Source of the DNA: Polaribacter sp. KT25b
GTDB taxonomy: Bacteria; Bacteroidota; Bacteroidia; Flavobacteriales; Flavobacteriaceae
DNA: 64,000 nt
NCBI RefSeq assembly: GCF_900105145.1
Contig: NZ_LT629752.1
Coordinates: 744,001 to 808,000 of the forward strand
Reading direction: 5' to 3'
Shown here one piece after another: positions 6,371 to 16,014 of the stretch. A program made the translations under genes and the position numbers. The notes beneath the pieces were generated by a model, which saw only the letters and a list, made by a program, of their open reading frames with translations, ran no database searches and had not been told where the DNA came from. The first letter of the stretch is position 1; every line of letters starts with the position of its first letter.

Positions 6371-7555
6371 ATGAAATCAAAATTTCAACCAGACAAAAAT
6401 GGATATTACGGACAATTTGGAGGAGCATTTATTCCAGAATTGTTATATCCTAATGTAAAAGAATTAGAAGACAATTATATTCAGATTTTAGAATCTGAAG
6501 AATTTCAAGAAGAATACAAATCTTTATTAAAAGATTATGTAGGTCGTCCAAGTCCTTTGTATTTAGCAAAACGTTTGTCAGAAAAATATGGTGCTTTTAT
6601 TTATTTAAAACGAGAAGACTTAAATCATACTGGCGCACATAAAGTAAACAATACGATTGGTCAGATTTTAGTTGCTAAGAAATTAGGGAAAACTAAAATT
6701 ATTGCAGAAACAGGAGCTGGACAACATGGAGTTGCTACAGCAACAGTTTGTGCATTAATGGGCTTAGAATGTACTGTTTTTATGGGAGAAAAAGACATTG
6801 AGCGTCAAGCACCAAATGTTGCTCGTATGAAAATGTTAGGAGCCAAAGTTGTACCTGCTTTAAGTGGAAGTAAAACCTTAAAAGACGCTACAAATGAAGC
6901 TATTAGATATTGGATTCAGAATCCAGAAACTTTTTATTTAATTGGTTCTGTAGTTGGTCCTCATCCATATCCAGATATGGTTGCACGTTTACAGTCTGTA
7001 ATTTCTGAAGAAATAAAATGGCAATTAAAAGAAAAAACAGGAAAAGAAAATCCGGATACAATTATTGCTTGTGTTGGTGGAGGATCTAATGCTGCTGGTG
7101 CTTTTTATCATTATATGGATGATAAAGATGTAGAGTTAATTGCTGTTGAAGCAGGAGGCTTAGGTGTTGATTCTGGAGAAAGTGCAGCAACGTCTCAATT
7201 AGGAGAAGTAGGAATTATTCACGGTTCTAAAACCATTTTAATGCAAGATGAATATGGACAAATTGTTGAGCCATATTCTATTTCTGCAGGTTTAGATTAT
7301 CCTGGAGTTGGTCCTTTACATGCTTATTTATATGATTCTAAAAGAGCAACTTTTATGAATGCAACAGATAAAGAAGCTTTAACTGCCGCTTATGAGTTAA
7401 CAAGAATTGAAGGAATAATTCCTGCTTTAGAAAGTGCTCATGCATTGGCTGTTTTACCAAAAATAAAGTTTAAAAAAGACCAAGTTGTGGTTGTGAATTT
7501 ATCTGGTAGAGGAGATAAGGATTTAAGTACTTATATCAAACATTTAGAAGATTAA
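6371..7555 (+). CDS. trpB: Tryptophan synthase beta chain
   Basis: TrpB joins indole to serine with PLP. The 394-residue protein has [10 protein letters not shown] at the N-terminus, the PLP lysine Lys91 in [22 protein letters not shown], the phosphate-binding GGGSNAAG, and GRGDKD near the C-terminus. This is a normal-length TrpB1-type enzyme, expected to form an alpha2-beta2 complex with the adjacent TrpA. It lies downstream of a family A repeat. Confidence 0.98.
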   Translation: MKSKFQPDKNGYYGQFGGAFIPELLYPNVKELEDNYIQILESEEFQEEYKSLLKDYVGRPSPLYLAKRLSEKYGAFIYLKREDLNHTGAHKVNNTIGQILVAKKLGKTKIIAETGAGQHGVATATVCALMGLECTVFMGEKDIERQAPNVARMKMLGAKVVPALSGSKTLKDATNEAIRYWIQNPETFYLIGSVVGPHPYPDMVARLQSVISEEIKWQLKEKTGKENPDTIIACVGGGSNAAGAFYHYMDDKDVELIAVEAGGLGVDSGESAATSQLGEVGIIHGSKTILMQDEYGQIVEPYSISAGLDYPGVGPLHAYLYDSKRATFMNATDKEALTAAYELTRIEGIIPALESAHALAVLPKIKFKKDQVVVVNLSGRGDKDLSTYIKHLED

Positions 7556-7562
7556 AAATAAA

Positions 7563-7666
7563 TGTCACATCGAGTGAATTTATGAGAGACGAATAAATTA
7601 GTATCGAGATGCAATTAGTTCTCGATACAATTTTCTCAATAAAATCGAAAATCACTCGAACTGACA
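7563..7666. repeat. Dispersed palindromic repeat, family B, copy 3
   Basis: Same order as copy 2: TGTCACATCGAGTGAATTTA to TAGTATCGAGATG, spacer, TTCTCGATACAATTTTCTC to ATCACTCGAACTGACA. It occupies nearly the whole trpB-trpA gap. Confidence 0.85.
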
Positions 7667-7679
7667 AAACCGAATAATT

Positions 7680-8447
7680 ATGAATTCAATCGAAAAATTA
7701 TTTCAGAAAAAAGATAAAAATTTATTGTCTATTTATTTTACTTGTGGATATCCAAATTTGAATGACACTACTAAAGTAATTACTGAATTAGAAAAAAGCG
7801 GCGTAGATTTTATTGAAGTTGGTTTACCTTATTCAGATCCTTTAGCAGATGGACCAACAATTCAGGATAGTAGTCAGAAAGCATTAGAAAACGGAATTAA
7901 CTTAGATTTAATTTTTGATCAATTAATGGAAGTTAAAGGTTATAATAAAACGCCTTTAGTTTTAATGGGTTATTTAAATCAGATGTTAAAATATGGTGAA
8001 GATAAATTCTGCCAGAAAATAGTAGATTGTGGTATTGATACAGTTATTCTTCCAGATTTACCAATGATAGAGTTTGAAAATCATTATAAAGACTTGTTTG
8101 AAAAATACGGAATTACAAATGTATTTTTAATTACGCCTCATACGTCAGAAGAAAGAATTAGAAAGATAGATTCTTATTCTAAAGCTTTTATTTATGTAGT
8201 TGCTTCTGCTTCTATTACAGGAGCTAAAGGAGATATTTCTAATAATCAGGTTGCTTATTTCGAAAGAATAAAAAGCATGAATTTACAAAGTAATTTAATA
8301 ATTGGTTTTGGTATTTCTGATAAACAAACGTTTACAACTGCGTGTAATTATGCTAACGGAACTATTATCGGTTCTGCTTTTATTAAAAACTTAGGTAATA
8401 ATGGAATTGATAAAATTGATGATTTTATAAAACCAATAATCTCTTAA
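7680..8447 (+). CDS. trpA: Tryptophan synthase alpha chain
   Basis: TrpA cleaves indole-3-glycerol phosphate and channels indole to TrpB. The 255-residue barrel has the catalytic Glu46 in FIEVGLPYSDPLADGPTIQ and Asp57 in the same stretch, counterparts of Glu49/Asp60 of the Salmonella enzyme. It also has LMGYLNQ, VILPDLP, ASITGAKG and IIGFGISD in order. It is the last gene of the operon and is followed immediately by a strong terminator. Confidence 0.97.
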   Translation: MNSIEKLFQKKDKNLLSIYFTCGYPNLNDTTKVITELEKSGVDFIEVGLPYSDPLADGPTIQDSSQKALENGINLDLIFDQLMEVKGYNKTPLVLMGYLNQMLKYGEDKFCQKIVDCGIDTVILPDLPMIEFENHYKDLFEKYGITNVFLITPHTSEERIRKIDSYSKAFIYVVASASITGAKGDISNNQVAYFERIKSMNLQSNLIIGFGISDKQTFTTACNYANGTIIGSAFIKNLGNNGIDKIDDFIKPIIS

Positions 8448-8485
8448 AAAAAAAAGCGAAACTTTTAAAGTTTCGCTTTTTTTTT
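8447..8485. terminator. Bidirectional terminator between trpA and the FKBP gene
   Basis: AGCGAAACTTT and AAAGTTTCGCT form a near-perfect stem flanked by A-runs on the left (from about 8446) and T-runs on the right (to about 8485). It therefore works as an intrinsic terminator in both directions, ending the trp operon and the convergent FKBP lipoprotein gene. Confidence 0.9.
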
Positions 8486-8498
8486 ATGGTTTTATTTT

Positions 8499-9341
8499 TT
8501 AATCGTCAATGCTAATTAATTTTACATCAAAAATTAATACAGAATATCCTGGTATTGTATAATTATACAGTTCTTCTCCGTAACCTAAATAATATGGTAT
8601 TAATAATTTACCTTCACCACCTTCTTTAAAATAAGTAATTCCTTCTGTCCAGCCGGCAATTACTTGGTCTAAACCAAATGAAACTCCAGTAGAACGACTT
8701 TCATCAAAAACAGTTCCATTTAAAAAATAACCTTTATAGTCTACAGTAACGTTAGATGTACTTGTTGGTCTTTCTCCAGTACCTTCATCATCAATTACAT
8801 AATACAAACCAGAAGCTGTTTTAGTAGCAATTAAATCATTATCATCGATATATTGTAAAATTGCTGCATCATTTTGAGCCTTATAATTTTCGTAAATTGC
8901 TGTAATTTTTATGTCAAAAATTAAAACGGCACCTCCAGGAATAGAACCAGAATAATTTCCAGATACTCCAAAAGCTAATTCATAAGGAATTATTAATTTG
9001 CCTTCTCCACCTTCTCTAAAAAGTTGAAAACCTTCTTTTAAACCTTCAATAACTTGATTTAGGTTTATTATTCCTGAATCATTTTGATCAAAAACAGTTC
9101 CGTCTAAAAAATAGCCAGTGTAAACAACATCAATAACCGAGTTTTCTGCTGGATAATTTCCTGTACCTTCATTGTTAATTATATAGTATAATCCTGAATC
9201 TGTTCTTGTAGCGTTTAAACTATTGTCGTTTATATATTGAATGATATCTTCTTCTGTTTCTGGATTAAAATTAGAATCATCATCATTTAAACAAGCGGTA
9301 AAAAGAATTAGGGAAAAAAATAAATATAAATAAGATTTCAT
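8499..9341 (-). CDS. Lipoprotein with two tandem FKBP-type prolyl isomerase domains
   Basis: A 280-residue protein with a lipoprotein signal (LILFTAC, lipid-attachment Cys17) and two FKBP domains, roughly residues 45-155 and 170-278. Each has the VVYTGYFLDGTVFD or VDYKGYFLNGTVFD strand, a QVIEGLKEG or QVIAGWTEG turn, GGEGKLIIPY, and the final FDIKI or FDVKL strand. The two halves align well, so this is an internal duplication. It probably folds periplasmic or surface proteins. The acidic DDDSN after the Cys may favour surface export in Bacteroidota. It is monocistronic and convergent with trpA. Confidence 0.9.
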   Translation of the reverse strand: MKSYLYLFFSLILFTACLNDDDSNFNPETEEDIIQYINDNSLNATRTDSGLYYIINNEGTGNYPAENSVIDVVYTGYFLDGTVFDQNDSGIINLNQVIEGLKEGFQLFREGGEGKLIIPYELAFGVSGNYSGSIPGGAVLIFDIKITAIYENYKAQNDAAILQYIDDNDLIATKTASGLYYVIDDEGTGERPTSTSNVTVDYKGYFLNGTVFDESRSTGVSFGLDQVIAGWTEGITYFKEGGEGKLLIPYYLGYGEELYNYTIPGYSVLIFDVKLISIDD

Positions 9342-9512
9342 TTTTAAGTTTTTATAAATTTAAGCGAATATACTTTGATTATTTTAAAAAACCTTTTCAC
9401 AATTTAAATAAGTTGAAACTCCTCTTTTTTTAATTGTTTTTCGTTTTTATTTAAGCTGTTTTTAACTTATTTAAATTTACTAAAATTAATAGACTTACCT
9501 AAAAATACTTCT

Positions 9513-9520
9513 TAAATTTG
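9513..9520 (+). promoter_or_regulatory. -7 element for the FUSC-like gene
   Basis: TAAATTTG matches TAnnTTTG and ends 16 nt before ATG 9536. No good TTG lies at the -33 position. The in-frame TTG at 9518 is part of this element, which argues against it being the start codon. Confidence 0.4.
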
Positions 9521-9535
9521 AACTTTATTTTATAT

Positions 9536-11752
9536 ATGGTTAATAATCTAATTAGATACTTTAAAAGTATTCATTTTATTAAAGCATTTATTGTTGCTAC
9601 AGCAATGGCAATTCCTGTTTTGATGTCAATTTATTTTTTTGATAGTTTTGATATAGGATTTAGTATTGCTTTAGGGGCTATTTTTTGTGCGCCATCTGAT
9701 GTGCCAGGAAGTTTAAAACATAAGTTTTACGGTATTTTGGCTTCTATAATTTTAACTTTTGTAATAACACTTTTAATAGGTTATTTTAGTAGTTCTCTTC
9801 TTTTTATAATTCCTTTGTTAATTATTTTAGTGTTTTCAGTTTCTTATATTTCGGTATTTGGTTTTAGAGCTTCTTTAGTTTCTTTAGCAGGTTTAATATC
9901 GTTAGTTTTAGCTTTTGCACAACAAACAGCTGAGGTTTCTGTTTTTGAACATGCATTATTTATTGCTTTAGGTGGTTTTTGGTATTTATTTTTAACAATT
10001 TTAACTGAATTTATACTTCCAAAAGCGCAAGCTGATTTTCTATTTGTTGAATTACTTGAAAAAACATCAGAATTTATAAAAATACGAGGTAAATTATTAG
10101 TTGAAGTTAATGACAGAAGTGCTCTTTTAGAAGAGAATTTTAAACTTCAAATTTCAATTAATGAGCTTCAAGAAACCATAAGAGAAGTTATTTTAGATAA
10201 AAGATTAAGTGCCGGATTTAGCAATCGTACAAGGCGTCAACAATTAATTTTTTCTAAGATTATTGAAATATATGAATTAGCCATTTCAAATACTATTGAT
10301 TATGAAAAGTTTGATGATTTATTTAAAGAACATCATGAGAAAATAGATGAGTTTAAAGTTTTAATTTTTGAAATTTCAGAAAGATTAAACCATATTTCAA
10401 GAGTTATTTTAAAAGAAGAAAAACTTACATTTCAAACTAATTTTAATGTATTACTTAAAAAAATACAAAATCATATTGAAATTTATAAAGTAAATGTAGG
10501 CTTGCCAGAATCTAGAGAAGGTGTTATTTTCTTATTAAATTTTAAAGCATATCAAGAAAAACAAATTCGGAATTTATTAGATATTGTTAGAGTAATAGAT
10601 AACTATGCTAAAAATGATAAAATAAGGGCAATAAAAGACGCAGAACAATTTATTACACCGCAAGATTACGATATTAAAACTCTTAAAGAAAACTTTAGTT
10701 TAAAGTCGCCAATATTTAGGCATTCTCTAAGATTAACACTTACTATGTTAATTGGTTATTTAATTGGTTTTGCAATCGAAATGCAACAACCATATTGGAT
10801 TCTTTTAACGATAGTTGTAATAATGAGACCTAGTTATGGCTTAACAAAAGATAGAATTAAAAATAGAGTATTAGGTACATTGGTTGGTGCTGCGGTTGGA
10901 ATCGGAATTGTGTTTTTAACTAAAAATGCAATTATTTATGGTATAATAGCCACATTATCTTTAATAATTGGCTTTTCTTTAGTAAAACAAAACTATAGAA
11001 ATGCCGCCGCATTTATTACGCTGTATGTTATTTCTATGTATGCGTTAATACATCCAAATATTTTAATGGTTATTGAGTTTAGAGTTTTTGATACATTAAC
11101 TGGCTCATTATTGGCTTTCGTTGGTAATTACTTTTTTTGGCCCGTTTGGGAAGCTAAAAGTATTAAAGAATTTTTCACAAATTCGATTGAAGGGTTTTTA
11201 GAGTTTTTAAAAGAGATAAATATATTATACCATGAAAAAGGTGAGGTTTCTACAGCATATTTGTTGGTTAGAAAGGAAGCTTTTGTAAAGGTTGCAAATT
11301 TAAATGCTGCTTACCAAAGATTGGTTCAAGAACCAAAATCTAAACAAGAAAATATAGCAACAATTTATGAGTTAATTACAATTTGTAATACGTATTTGTC
11401 ATCGCTTTCATCTTTAGGAATGTACATAAGAACCAATGAAACAGGTAAAGTTCCTAAAGAATTTGAAGTTTTTGTAAAACATATTTTATTTAATTTAGAA
11501 AAAGCAATAGACAAATTAAATAACAAAGAATCTACTATTTCTTTGGATAGTAAAGAGTTAGAAATTGCAAATAAAAATTATGAAGACTATTTTCAAGATT
11601 TATCAATTCAAAGAGATAAGGAAATTGAAAAGGGTTTGCCAATTTCAAAGGAAATGAGAATGAAATTGCACGAAACCCAATTAGTGTCAGAACAAATAAG
11701 ATGGCTATTTAATTTATCAGAAAGTTTAGTGAAAACCGTGAAAAAAATTTAA
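9536..11752 (+). CDS. FUSC/YccS-like inner-membrane transport protein
   Basis: A large (738-residue) inner-membrane protein with two blocks of about six hydrophobic helices (about 15-165 and 395-545). Each block is followed by a long, soluble, helical region (about 165-385 and 555-738). This repeated layout is typical of the FUSC/YccS/aromatic-acid exporter superfamily. The LAGLISLVLAFAQQT segment and the SLRLTLTMLIGYLIGFAIEMQQPYW block match the family. The substrate cannot be inferred. ATG 9536 is preferred over the in-frame TTG at 9518 because the latter sits in a promoter-like element. Confidence 0.85.
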   Translation: MVNNLIRYFKSIHFIKAFIVATAMAIPVLMSIYFFDSFDIGFSIALGAIFCAPSDVPGSLKHKFYGILASIILTFVITLLIGYFSSSLLFIIPLLIILVFSVSYISVFGFRASLVSLAGLISLVLAFAQQTAEVSVFEHALFIALGGFWYLFLTILTEFILPKAQADFLFVELLEKTSEFIKIRGKLLVEVNDRSALLEENFKLQISINELQETIREVILDKRLSAGFSNRTRRQQLIFSKIIEIYELAISNTIDYEKFDDLFKEHHEKIDEFKVLIFEISERLNHISRVILKEEKLTFQTNFNVLLKKIQNHIEIYKVNVGLPESREGVIFLLNFKAYQEKQIRNLLDIVRVIDNYAKNDKIRAIKDAEQFITPQDYDIKTLKENFSLKSPIFRHSLRLTLTMLIGYLIGFAIEMQQPYWILLTIVVIMRPSYGLTKDRIKNRVLGTLVGAAVGIGIVFLTKNAIIYGIIATLSLIIGFSLVKQNYRNAAAFITLYVISMYALIHPNILMVIEFRVFDTLTGSLLAFVGNYFFWPVWEAKSIKEFFTNSIEGFLEFLKEINILYHEKGEVSTAYLLVRKEAFVKVANLNAAYQRLVQEPKSKQENIATIYELITICNTYLSSLSSLGMYIRTNETGKVPKEFEVFVKHILFNLEKAIDKLNNKESTISLDSKELEIANKNYEDYFQDLSIQRDKEIEKGLPISKEMRMKLHETQLVSEQIRWLFNLSESLVKTVKKI

Positions 11753-11776
11753 GAGTTTTACTTCGTTTTAAATTTC

Positions 11777-13390
11777 TTAATACACTTTCTCTCCATTTAC
11801 AAACGTTGAAACAGCTGTTGTTTTAATTATTTGATCACTATCAACAGTCATAATATCCTGACTTAAAATTACAAAATCTGCAAATTTACCAACTTCTATA
11901 GAACCTTTTTCTTCTTCTTCAAAATTAGAAAAAGCAGCCCAGATTGTCATTCCTTTTAAGGTTTCTTCTCTTGATAATGAGTTCTCCATTTGAAAACCAT
12001 CTTCAGGAAAATTATTTGAATCTTTTCTATAAGTAGCGGAATAAAATGTTAAAAACGGATTTACTTGTTCAACTGGGAAATCTGTTCCTAAAGCGATTTT
12101 GCCATATTTATTTAATAAGTTTTTATACGCATAAGCTCCTTTCATTCTGTCTTTTCCAATTCTATCTTCTGCCCAATACATATCCGAAGTTGCATGTGTT
12201 GGTTGCACAGATGGTAAAATATTATCAAAACTTGAAAAATCTTTTGATGATATAATTTGAGCGTGTTCTATTCGCCAACGTCTATTTTCTTGATTTTTTA
12301 AAGCCTCTTTGTATGTTTTTAACATCCAAGTATTTGAAGAATCACCAATTGCGTGTGTGTTCATTTGAAATTCTGATGCAGCAATTTGTTTGGCTATTTC
12401 TTGATATCTTTCTGGCGCATAAATTAAGGCTCCAAAATGATTTTCTCTATCAGAATATGGTTTGCGCATTGCAGCGCCTCTAGAACCTAAAGCGCCATCA
12501 CCATAAACTTTAAAAGAACGAACATTTAAACGATCTGTTTTTGTAATTCCTTTTTTGATATAGTAATCAATTTGTTCCTGTTTATCTCCAGAAACCATGG
12601 CATAAACACGTATTTTTAATTTGTTTTCTTTTTGTAATTCATCAATTAATTCTATTGTATTTCTATCTAAGCCTGCATCATCAACAGTGGTTAATCCGTA
12701 AGAAAAAGAAATTTTTTGAGCATCTAATAAACCTTGAATAGCTTCTTGTTTGGAAATTTCTGGAAATTTGATAAAATCCATTGCAGCATCAATAAGAATA
12801 CCTGTCATTTTTCCATCCTTTAAAATAATTTCTCCGCCAGAAACTTTTGTGTCTGCTGTAATTTCTGATAAATCAATTGCAGCTTGATTTACCAATAATG
12901 CATGACCATCAACTCTACCAACAGCAACAGGAATTGTTGGAAATAATTGATCTAATTTTTCTTTTGTTGGAAACTCTTTTACGTCCCAATCATTTTGATC
13001 CCAACCACGACCAGTTATAAAAGTTGAATTTTTTTCTTTTTGAAAATCGACCAATTTTGCTAAAACTTCATCATAACTATTAGTTCCTGTTAAATCTACC
13101 TTTTGTTGCTGTAATCCTAATCTAAAAAAGTGACAATGCGCATCAATTAAACCAGGAACAATTGTTTGATTTTTTACATCAATAATAGAGTCTGATTTAT
13201 ATTTTTCTTGAATCTCTTTGGATGTGCCAACAGCAATAAATTTACCATCTTTAATTGCAAATGCTTCTGCGTGTTCAAATTTTTCGTTAACTAAATAAGT
13301 GTTAGAATTAATAACAATTAAGTCTGCTTTTTCTTTTTGACAGGAAACCATCAATAAAGAAAGTATAAAAAGTATAAATATGTTTTTCAT
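11777..13390 (-). CDS. Amidohydrolase-family lipoprotein (YtcJ-like)
   Basis: The 537-residue protein has a lipoprotein signal (SLLMVSC, Cys17) and the metal-dependent amidohydrolase fold. DAHCHF (residues 83-88) gives the first metal ligands. FKVYGDGALGSRGAAM carries the segment of the bridging residue, and HAIGD, RIEHAQI and GTDFPVE follow in order. It resembles YtcJ/AepA-type hydrolases, whose natural substrates are mostly unknown. It ends with the standard ADFVILSQDI beta-sandwich return. The following DoxX-like and M28 peptidase genes read the same way and closely packed, suggesting one transcript starting upstream of 15200. Confidence 0.88.
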   Translation of the reverse strand: MKNIFILFILSLLMVSCQKEKADLIVINSNTYLVNEKFEHAEAFAIKDGKFIAVGTSKEIQEKYKSDSIIDVKNQTIVPGLIDAHCHFFRLGLQQQKVDLTGTNSYDEVLAKLVDFQKEKNSTFITGRGWDQNDWDVKEFPTKEKLDQLFPTIPVAVGRVDGHALLVNQAAIDLSEITADTKVSGGEIILKDGKMTGILIDAAMDFIKFPEISKQEAIQGLLDAQKISFSYGLTTVDDAGLDRNTIELIDELQKENKLKIRVYAMVSGDKQEQIDYYIKKGITKTDRLNVRSFKVYGDGALGSRGAAMRKPYSDRENHFGALIYAPERYQEIAKQIAASEFQMNTHAIGDSSNTWMLKTYKEALKNQENRRWRIEHAQIISSKDFSSFDNILPSVQPTHATSDMYWAEDRIGKDRMKGAYAYKNLLNKYGKIALGTDFPVEQVNPFLTFYSATYRKDSNNFPEDGFQMENSLSREETLKGMTIWAAFSNFEEEEKGSIEVGKFADFVILSQDIMTVDSDQIIKTTAVSTFVNGEKVY

Positions 13391-13399
13391 GGAATTGAT

Positions 13400-13762
13400 T
13401 TAAGAATTTATATAAATTAAATAAGATAAATACATCAATAAAAATTGAAGAGGAATCCTTATGATTGCTAGTTTCTTAGAGCCAATTGCTGGTTTTTCTT
13501 TCAATAAGTCCCAAATATGAATAGGGAGAAATAATGTCATCAGAATAAAAATACCTAATGCTCCATTTTTTATTGTTGGATTAAAAAATAGACTAATTCC
13601 CAAAATGAATTCGATGGCTCCAAAAACATAATTAACTGTTAGTTTTGGTAAAAAATCAGGAATAAATCCGTTAAAGAATTTTGGTTTTTTAAAATGCATA
13701 AATCCTGCGTAGCAGAAAAAAGCACCAAAAATAATTCTAAGAATTAGTAGTAAAAGTGTCAT
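13400..13762 (-). CDS. DoxX-like small membrane protein
   Basis: A 120-residue protein with four predicted hydrophobic helices. RIIFGAFFCYAGFMHFKKPKFF at the N-terminus and FGAIEFILGISLFF in the second helix are typical of the DoxX/MauE-like superfamily. The biochemical function is not established for this subgroup. It lies 4 nt downstream of the M28 peptidase stop codon and 9 nt upstream of the amidohydrolase start, so the three are probably co-transcribed. Confidence 0.75.
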   Translation of the reverse strand: MTLLLLILRIIFGAFFCYAGFMHFKKPKFFNGFIPDFLPKLTVNYVFGAIEFILGISLFFNPTIKNGALGIFILMTLFLPIHIWDLLKEKPAIGSKKLAIIRIPLQFLLMYLSYLIYINS

Positions 13763-13766
13763 TAAA

Positions 13767-15200
13767 TTAAGGTTTTACAGGCGTATTACTGTATAAATAT
13801 TTATCCATTAAATAAATAATACTTGCCATTGAAGCACTTCCTAATTCAAGCTCACGTTTGTTTACTTTATCAAACGTGTCACTACTTGTATGATGATAAT
13901 CAAAATAACGTTGAGAATCTGGTCTGTAACCTACCAAAGTTACATTTTCATCTTTTAAAGGTCCAATATCTGCGCCAGAACCACCTTTGTCTAAATCGTG
14001 TAAACCATAAGGTGACAACAGTTTTTTCCAACTTTGTAAAAGTTTTGTGTTTACTGTATTTGCATCAATAGAAAAACCTCTTGGCGTATGACCACCAGCA
14101 TCAGATTCTAAACCACCAATGTGTTTTTCTTTGTTAAGTTTGGCTAATTCTGCATATTCTTTTGCGCCTCTTGTTCCGTTTTCTTCATTCATAAAAAAGA
14201 CAACTCTCAACGTGTTTTTTGGTTTGATGTTATTCTTCTTAAACAAATATGCAACTTCTAAAGATTGTACAATTCCTGTTCCGTCATCATGCGCGCCTTC
14301 ACCTAAATCCCAAGAATCTAAATGACCACCAACAACTACAATATTTTCTGGAGTTTCACTTCCTCTAATTTCACCAACAACATTAAAAGAAGGTGCATCT
14401 GGTAACGTTTCACAGCTTTGTTTAAAATAGAATTGTAAACTAGGGTTTTCTTTTAAATCAGCACTTAAAATATTTGCGCCTCTGCTACTAATTGCAGCAG
14501 TAGGAATGTATTTTTCAACAGGTAAATCTCCATACATCATAACTCCTGTGTGCGGAAAATCGTCAATAGCATTTGTCATAGAACGTACAATTACGCCTTT
14601 TGCGCCAAACTCGCCACAAACTTCAGCGCCTTGTACACGTTGATCTACACAACCTCCATAAGCTCTAAAAGTGTTAATTAAAGTATCATCGAAAGGACGA
14701 TTGAAAAACACAATTTTTCCTTCCATTTTATTACCTAATGCTTTTGCTTCCTCTAAGCTTTTTACTTCAATTACTTCTGCTAAAACTCCAGATGCTGGTG
14801 TTGCCACAGAAAAACCTAATGCACAAATTGGCACATTTTTTTGCACGCCATTTGTTGTGTATGTTGCAATTTCTTTTTCGCCTCTAACCCAATGAGGAAC
14901 CATAACTGGTTGTAACCAAACTGAATCTAAACCAACTTCTTTCATGATTTTTTCTCCCCAAATAACGCTTTTTGCAGCACCTTCTGAACCAGATAAACGT
15001 GGGCCAATATTCTGAGTTAAATCTCTAAGCCATTCATACGATTTCCCTTCAGTTAAAGCTGAATTGAAAAGGGTTTTTATGTTTGTAGAATCAATTTTTT
15101 CTTCGGATGAAAGCGCATCAGAATTTATTGTTTTTTCTATCTTTTGAGTGCAAGAAAACAAACAGATGACGCTGGCGAATAAGAGAATCAGTTTTTTCAT
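13767..15200 (-). CDS. M28 family zinc metallopeptidase lipoprotein (carboxypeptidase Q-like)
   Basis: The 477-residue product has a lipobox (VICLFSC, Cys17), then a region with a PA-type insertion (about 150-260), and the co-catalytic zinc core. The zinc core comprises GGHLDSWDLGEGAHDDGTG (His and bridging Asp), NEENGTRGA (catalytic Glu and Zn ligand), LESDAGGHTPRGFS (Asp) and YHHTSSDT (last His). The layout matches plasma glutamate carboxypeptidase/carboxypeptidase Q-like enzymes. It is likely outer-membrane anchored and digests peptides in the periplasm or outside the cell. First gene of the three-gene leftward unit. Confidence 0.92.
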   Translation of the reverse strand: MKKLILLFASVICLFSCTQKIEKTINSDALSSEEKIDSTNIKTLFNSALTEGKSYEWLRDLTQNIGPRLSGSEGAAKSVIWGEKIMKEVGLDSVWLQPVMVPHWVRGEKEIATYTTNGVQKNVPICALGFSVATPASGVLAEVIEVKSLEEAKALGNKMEGKIVFFNRPFDDTLINTFRAYGGCVDQRVQGAEVCGEFGAKGVIVRSMTNAIDDFPHTGVMMYGDLPVEKYIPTAAISSRGANILSADLKENPSLQFYFKQSCETLPDAPSFNVVGEIRGSETPENIVVVGGHLDSWDLGEGAHDDGTGIVQSLEVAYLFKKNNIKPKNTLRVVFFMNEENGTRGAKEYAELAKLNKEKHIGGLESDAGGHTPRGFSIDANTVNTKLLQSWKKLLSPYGLHDLDKGGSGADIGPLKDENVTLVGYRPDSQRYFDYHHTSSDTFDKVNKRELELGSASMASIIYLMDKYLYSNTPVKP

Positions 15201-15259
15201 TTTGTAGTTTATAATTAGATTTTATAAAACTACAAAAATGAAATGAGAAATATAAGTTG

Positions 15260-15979
15260 TTATTGCTGATTTAATAATTTTTGAACTTCTGATAAAATAG
15301 AATTATATTTTTTTCGATTTTTAGAATTCATTGCTGTAATTTCTGAAGTTATATCTGATAAGATTTCTTTAGCTTCTTCCTTTTTATTTCGTCGAATTAA
15401 AAATTTAGATAATTCTAATCTTTCTGGATAATTAGAATATCTTTTATCAACTTTTTTAAGCTGAATTTCTGCTTCATCTAATCTTCCAGTTTTTTCTAAA
15501 GCCAATCCGTAAAAATATAAAGAGTCTTTAAATTCTTTATTAATATCTATTTTGTTGGCGTATGCTATAACTTTATCAAAATTAGCGGTTTTAAAATAAC
15601 AATGCAATAATTTATTAGTTGTATAAGGATCGTCTTTAAAATTACCTTCTAAAGCTTTTTCGTAATATAAAATGGCGTTTAGGTAATCTTTACTTTCATG
15701 ATAAGCATTTGCTAAATTTACTTTGTTTTGAAATGTGTTAGAAAACTCAAGTTCTTTCTTTAAATCTTTAATTTTCTTCGTTGGATTTATTATTGTAGTA
15801 ATTTCTTCTGTAATTGTTGATATATCTCGCTTGTTGATAACCTGCGTAAATAAATAGATTAAACAACCAATTAGAGGAAGTAAAAAGATAATTAAATACC
15901 AATAATAATTACTTCTGTTTTTATATGCATGATACATGCAAAAAACTTGTAAACCAATGGTTAAATAATATACTAACAT
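15260..15979 (-). CDS. Membrane-anchored TPR protein
   Basis: The 239-residue protein begins with two hydrophobic helices (about 2-17 and 24-46; WYLIIFLLPLIGCLIYLF resembles a PLDc_N-type membrane hairpin). A cytoplasmic stretch of TPR helices follows, including NKVNLANAYHESKDYLNAILYYEKAL and LYFYGLALEKTGRLDEAEIQLKKV. The role is probably scaffolding, and no enzyme motif is seen. It lies 36 nt downstream of the beta-barrel gene on the same strand and may be the last gene of that operon. Confidence 0.7.
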   Translation of the reverse strand: MLVYYLTIGLQVFCMYHAYKNRSNYYWYLIIFLLPLIGCLIYLFTQVINKRDISTITEEITTIINPTKKIKDLKKELEFSNTFQNKVNLANAYHESKDYLNAILYYEKALEGNFKDDPYTTNKLLHCYFKTANFDKVIAYANKIDINKEFKDSLYFYGLALEKTGRLDEAEIQLKKVDKRYSNYPERLELSKFLIRRNKKEEAKEILSDITSEITAMNSKNRKKYNSILSEVQKLLNQQ

Positions 15980-16014
15980 TTTATAAAGATACTAAAGATG
16001 TTTTTTTAAAACAA

